Below, piece by piece: positions 61,354-64,000 of a DNA stretch of 64,000 nucleotides; position 1 is the first letter of the stretch; every line of letters begins with the position of its first letter. The position numbers were made by a program, and so were the translations under genes. Source of the stretch: Pseudomonadota bacterium (GTDB lineage Bacteria; Pseudomonadota; Gammaproteobacteria; Steroidobacterales; Steroidobacteraceae). Location: NCBI GenBank assembly GCA_037200975.1, contig JBBCGI010000001.1, forward strand, positions 372,001 to 436,000, written 5' to 3'. The notes beneath the pieces are model-generated. The model made no database searches and was not told the origin of the DNA. It was given only the letters and a program-made list of their open reading frames with translations.

Positions 61354-61755
61354 GTCATTCTTGGGCTCGCAGAACTGCAACAGCCACTGCGCGTGTTTGC
61401 TGCCTGGTCTCGCCTCGCGCACTAGGGATTTAAGACGGCGCCGTGATGTATCTGGTTTGGCGGAAACCAAGTCGGCTAGCGCCGCAGAGAATCCGTCGTT
61501 GTCGTGCCCATCTTCCAAACCCCGCTGGTACGCGTCAAGCAAGACTGGCAGCGCCTCTACAACGCCAAGATCCGACAGAGGCCAAGCAGCCGCTTCCCGT
61601 ACGAAGAAGCTGTCGTCGTTAAGAAGGTCGATCAGTCTGGGAACGTCCTCAATGGTTGCTTTGGCCTGAAGTTCCGCAGCCGCTTCGACCGCAACGTCGT
61701 CGCTCGCTACATCGCGCAGCGCCTTGACCACTCGTTGCCAGTCATGCGGGCTCAT
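61348..61755 (-). CDS. Cassette gene: HEAT-repeat-like protein
   Basis: 135 residues with two HEAT-like helical repeats: VEAAAELQAKATIEDVPRLI and LLNDDSFFVREAAAWPLSDL followed by GVVEALPVLLDAYQRGLED. Such scaffolds bind proteins; the partner is unknown. The TAA stop is in the attC core. Confidence 0.75.
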   Translation of the reverse strand: MSPHDWQRVVKALRDVASDDVAVEAAAELQAKATIEDVPRLIDLLNDDSFFVREAAAWPLSDLGVVEALPVLLDAYQRGLEDGHDNDGFSAALADLVSAKPDTSRRRLKSLVREARPGSKHAQWLLQFCEPKNDT

Positions 61756-61758
61756 GAC

Positions 61759-61885
61759 ACCTAACGTTTGAGCTCAGCGACGCGCGGCGCTGCGACGTTG
61801 AACGAAGCTGGTTGATCTCGATGGCTCGCACGACGAACGGCCGAGAACCTGATGGCCGCGTGTTCGCTGCAGCGATTTGTTAGCC
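61759..61885 (-). repeat. attC 34 (long variant, 127 bp)
   Basis: Boxes ACCTAAC (61759-61765) and GTTAGCC (61879-61885). The inner boxes GAGCTCAGCGACGCG and GTTCGCTGCAGCGA are kept but the centre is about 40 bp longer and unrelated to the others. Confidence 0.82.
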
Positions 61886-62188
61886 GGCGTCGCGCCGAGG
61901 GTTCGAGTCTGATGGGCGATAACATGCGGGCAAGCGTAACCCTCGAACTACCTTCGAGCAAAGGGCGACTTGACCGAAGCCGATGAAGTTGGCAAAGCCA
62001 AGGACCGCAGCGGCCGTTTGCCGCCCTCGACCGTTCGAGCCCCTGCTGCGTTTCGAGTGTTACCACCTGCGAAGCAGCCCTACACACCGCAACGAATACC
62101 AAAGACTGAGCCGCAACATCGGCGGCCGCGGCAACGAAGAGTTCTTCACGCACTTGGTGCTGCGACCAACTCATGTCGAGACCCAGCC
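61886..62188. other. Cassette of about 300 bp without a convincing gene
   Basis: Short frames exist on both strands (for example minus-strand codons from 62174 that run into the attC, and plus-strand frames from 61970 and 61983), none with a recognisable family or signal. Nothing further is seen. Confidence 0.6.
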
Positions 62189-62276
62189 GGATAACGGTTG
62201 AGCTGAGCGGCGCGCGCGCCGACGTTTGAGCTTGGCACTTTATCTCGCACGCGTCCGCTCCAGCGATTTGTTAGAG
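62189..62276 (-). repeat. attC 35
   Basis: Boxes GGATAAC (62189-62195, altered) and GTTAGAG (62270-62276). Confidence 0.9.
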
Positions 62277-62280
62277 GGCA

Positions 62281-62616
62281 TCATGGTCGGACAAAGAATA
62301 TGACATAGCCGACGCCGAGTGCGGCGACAGCTACGTAGCCGAGGAAAATACGATCCGTGATGAGCACAAAGCCGCCGAGGCGCGCACTCTGAGAATCACG
62401 CAGCTCCTTGTGCCGCCCTTCACCAAGAAACCTACGAACCTGCGCGAAGTTTGAAGTGTCAAGGTTCGCTAGGGGCATTGGCGAGCCGAGGGAAAGCCAA
62501 GTGTCGTGCTCGTGCCGTTTGAGCTGAACGTAGAAGGCTATGTTGCAAATTGCTACGACCAGGAATACGGCGCCTAGCCCTGCAGCGCTCGCGATGAGAA
62601 CAATTTCTGCGCTCAC
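62281..62616 (-). CDS. Cassette gene: membrane protein with two terminal helices
   Basis: 111 residues: an N-terminal helix (VLIASAAGLGAVFLVVAICN), a soluble middle (NLDTSNFAQVRRFLGEGRHK) and a C-terminal helix (IFLGYVAVAALGVGYVIFF). It stops 4 bp before attC 35. No family recognised. Confidence 0.68.
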   Translation of the reverse strand: MSAEIVLIASAAGLGAVFLVVAICNIAFYVQLKRHEHDTWLSLGSPMPLANLDTSNFAQVRRFLGEGRHKELRDSQSARLGGFVLITDRIFLGYVAVAALGVGYVIFFVRP

Positions 62617-62625
62617 GTTCCTGCC

Positions 62626-62713
62626 CTCTAACGGTTGAGCTGAGCGGCGCGCACGCCGACGTATGAACTTGGCACTTTATCCCTCACGCGTCCGCTCGAG
62701 CGATTTGTTAGGC
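62626..62713 (-). repeat. attC 36
   Basis: Boxes CTCTAAC (62626-62632) and GTTAGGC (62707-62713). Confidence 0.92.
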
Positions 62714-63019
62714 GGCAAAGTCGTCATGGACTTGCCTCGTCTTGATCGATGCGGAGTAAGGCAGCGACGCACCAATAGCGCCTAAGGTGTTCTCGTAAGC
62801 GGCGAGAAGTTCTTGAAGCCGCGACGCAACCGCGAACGTAGCGTAATACGCCTCCTCGTCACCACGGTTCTTCGCGTGGCCTAGCGCCGATGCCAGCTCA
62901 TCGAACATGGAAGAAAGTGAATCGCCCTGGACTACTACGCCGGGAAAGCGGCGACCAGGAAGCTGAACGATTCCGCTGTTCGGCACTTCGGCGAGTATTG
63001 GTGCGCTGAGGTTCGACAT
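62708..63019 (-). CDS. Cassette gene: DUF6959-like small protein
   Basis: 103 residues from ATG 63019 (MSNLSAPILAEVPNSGIVQL), with the motif LPGRRFPGVVVQGDSLSSMF that recalls DUF6959 proteins, and an all-helical C-terminal part. The longer frame to 63067 begins in the neighbouring attC. The TAA stop is in the attC core. The family match is from memory of the motif. Confidence 0.65.
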   Translation of the reverse strand: MSNLSAPILAEVPNSGIVQLPGRRFPGVVVQGDSLSSMFDELASALGHAKNRGDEEAYYATFAVASRLQELLAAYENTLGAIGASLPYSASIKTRQVHDDFAA

Positions 63020-63030
63020 TGGGCTTTGCC

Positions 63031-63118
63031 GCCTAACGGTTGAGCTGAGCGGCGCGCGCGCCGACATACGAACTTGGCACTTTATCTATCACGCGTCCGC
63101 TCCAGCGATTTGTTAGAC
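63031..63118 (-). repeat. attC 37 (intI-proximal)
   Basis: Boxes GCCTAAC (63031-63037) and GTTAGAC (63112-63118). It belongs to the first cassette, presumably the most recent insertion. Confidence 0.92.
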
Positions 63119-63435
63119 GGCATGTCGGCGGAGGACCTGATTTCCCCAGCGTCGACTCTCTGGATACGGGGATTTCTAAAGCGGACGAATCTGAACCATC
63201 CGCCTCGTCCATGCCACCAACTGGCGATCAGCGCCGCACCGAACGCAGCGGCCAGGCAAACCAAAAAGACCAATGCTGTTCCCCAACTGATATGCATACC
63301 TTTCACATTCGTGAAGGTGTCAGCAGCGTCGCCATTCGCAACGTGCAGCGCGGCCCGAATTCCGAAGAGAATGAAAGTGACTCCCGTGACGCCAATTGCG
63401 GCGCGGCGGAACCACTGGTTTGATCGGAGGCTCAT
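63082..63435 (-). CDS. First cassette gene: membrane protein with attC-encoded tail
   Basis: 117 residues, with membrane helices AAIGVTGVTFILFGIRAAL and SWGTALVFLVCLAAAFGAAL, then WWHGRGGWFRFVRFRNPR. It ends MPSNKSLERTRDR. The ATG is only 3 bp from the attI core, so its ribosome binding site must lie in attI. As first cassette it should be the best expressed from any promoter in intI/attI. Confidence 0.72.
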   Translation of the reverse strand: MSLRSNQWFRRAAIGVTGVTFILFGIRAALHVANGDAADTFTNVKGMHISWGTALVFLVCLAAAFGAALIASWWHGRGGWFRFVRFRNPRIQRVDAGEIRSSADMPSNKSLERTRDR

Positions 63436-63438
63436 GCC

Positions 63439-63505
63439 GTCTAACTCTTATTAATGGTCGGTAACGGAGTTTCTGGACATTTACCGCTGATTAACACGCT
63501 GCACT
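63439..63505 (-). other. attI-like site of the integron
   Basis: The core reads GTTAGAC on the minus strand (63445-63439), where the first cassette joins. The next 60 bp toward intI are not attC-like. The right boundary is approximate. Confidence 0.7.
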
Positions 63506-63514
63506 CCCTCGCTC

Positions 63515-63530
63515 CCAGCGCTTACGCTGG
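63515..63530. promoter_or_regulatory. Perfect inverted repeat between attI and intI
   Basis: CCAGCG-CTTA-CGCTGG, 34 bp upstream of the integrase start. It could be an operator or a hairpin in the intI leader. It is not a LexA box. Confidence 0.4.
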
Positions 63531-63563
63531 CGCCACTCTCTTTCTGCCACATCCCGAAGCGCA

Positions 63564-64000
63564 ATGACAGAACTCCGCCTGCTCGACCGCGTACGCGGCC
63601 GGATTCGCGCGCGCCACTACAGCTTGCAGACCGAAAAGGCTTACCTGCAATGGATTCGGCGTTATGTGGAGTTTCACGATTACATCAATCCGGCCGACCT
63701 GCAGGCCGCGGACATCGAGCGCTTCCTCACCATGCTTGCGGTCGATCGCAAGGTCTCGGCATCAACCCAGAATCAGGCCCTCGCCGCGATTCTCTTCCTT
63801 TACAAGGAAGTGCTTTGCATCGAACTGCCGCGCCTTACGCAGATCATTCGTGCCAAGGCCTCGCAGCATCTGCCAGTCGTACTGACGGCTTCGGAAGCCG
63901 AGCGTGTGCTCGCGGCGATGAATGGCACACCCCGAGTGATCGCCAGCCTCTTGTACGGCTCCGGCCTGCGAGTCTCCGAAGGTCTCCGCCTGCGCATCAA
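63564..64000 (+). CDS. intI: Integron integrase IntI (N-terminal part, runs off the right edge)
   Basis: A tyrosine recombinase that inserts and excises cassettes at attI and attC. 145 codons are visible: an N-terminal SAM-like core-binding domain (MTELRLLDRVRGRIRARHYS; QTEKAYLQWIRRYVEFHDYI), then LPVVLTASEAERVLAAMNG and the first catalytic arginine in YGSGLRVSEGLRLRI. That last block is typical of IntI. The gene is divergent from the cassettes, as in all integrons. The remaining catalytic residues lie beyond the window. Confidence 0.93.
   Translation, partial: MTELRLLDRVRGRIRARHYSLQTEKAYLQWIRRYVEFHDYINPADLQAADIERFLTMLAVDRKVSASTQNQALAAILFLYKEVLCIELPRLTQIIRAKASQHLPVVLTASEAERVLAAMNGTPRVIASLLYGSGLRVSEGLRLRI

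Larger units (their letters stand above)
41599..63445 (-). mobile_element. Chromosomal integron cassette array (37 attC sites)
   Basis: Thirty-seven imperfect-palindrome repeats of about 88 bp begin with RYYYAAC and end with GTTRRRY, and alternate with short genes on the minus strand. Typical inner boxes are GCTGAGCGG near one end and CCGCTCCAGC near the other, which pair leaving one unpaired base as in folded attC. The array ends at an attI-like core beside a divergent integrase gene (63564). Uniform attC sites and length mark a sedentary chromosomal integron; the intI-proximal (right) end should hold the newest cassettes. Confidence 0.95.

Noticed and set aside
61970-62201. Short plus-strand frames in the gene-less cassette
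   Set aside because: Opposite to cassette orientation, short, without ribosome binding site or family signal.
41599-63118. The regular repeats considered as a CRISPR array
   Set aside because: Repeats are 88 bp with integron core boxes, spacers are gene-sized and variable, and no cas genes are present.
1-64000. Search for tRNA, rRNA and prophage genes
   Set aside because: I saw no tRNA-like cloverleaf, rRNA segment or phage structural gene in the window.

Overview
The window is about 64 kb of a chromosome from a GC-rich gammaproteobacterium. The core genes are GC-rich and follow gammaproteobacterial neighbourhoods: rpoE-rseA-rseB-lepA-lepB-rnc-era-recO, sdhCDAB with sdhE/ygfX/ygfZ, prfB-lysS, surE-pcm and ispD-ispF-truD. 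An rpfE-like gene beside recJ recalls Xanthomonadales. A Xanthomonadales/Nevskiales/Steroidobacterales-type relative is my best guess from gene order; no rRNA or species marker is present.

Region 1 (1-41.0 kb) is ordinary housekeeping DNA. From the right end of each block, reading on the minus strand: a sigma-E operon with a visible sigma-E-like promoter runs on into lepA, lepB, rnc, era and a partial recO. Then come succinate dehydrogenase with its assembly factors (SdhE and an SDHAF4-like small protein), murI, lysS, prfB (with its programmed +1 frameshift), recJ, rpfE, pcm, surE, truD, ispF, ispD and ftsB. A small Phd/PIN toxin-antitoxin pair, a 39-residue Lys-rich protein with a strong terminator, an M16 protease, a B12-binding radical SAM protein, rluE and the large helicase hrpA follow, and then small accessory genes (DUF1801 pair, GST, TPR-like protein, cupin).

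Region 2 (41.6-64.0 kb) is a large chromosomal (sedentary) integron. A truncated integron integrase gene starts at 63564 and runs off the right edge. To its left are an attI-like junction and 37 attC sites, mostly 88 bp and very similar to one another, that delimit 37 cassettes. All recognisable cassette genes point away from intI on the minus strand. Products are mostly small membrane or secreted proteins of unknown function. Recognisable ones are an RraB-like RNase E inhibitor, a DUF2185/Imm33-like and a Tdi1/DUF1851-like immunity protein, DUF2314, DUF805, DUF6959, BamE-like, HEAT-repeat and acetyltransferase proteins. Three cassettes lack a convincing gene, and two of those are diverged copies of each other.

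Three mobile elements mark the array: an intact IS66-family element that splits the DUF805 cassette with an 8-bp target duplication, an IS481-family element, and a scrap of an IS3-family element; the last two have destroyed half of one attC. About a third of cassette genes read through into attC and end in the same attC-encoded peptide (NKSLERTR-like), a property of the repeat rather than of the proteins.
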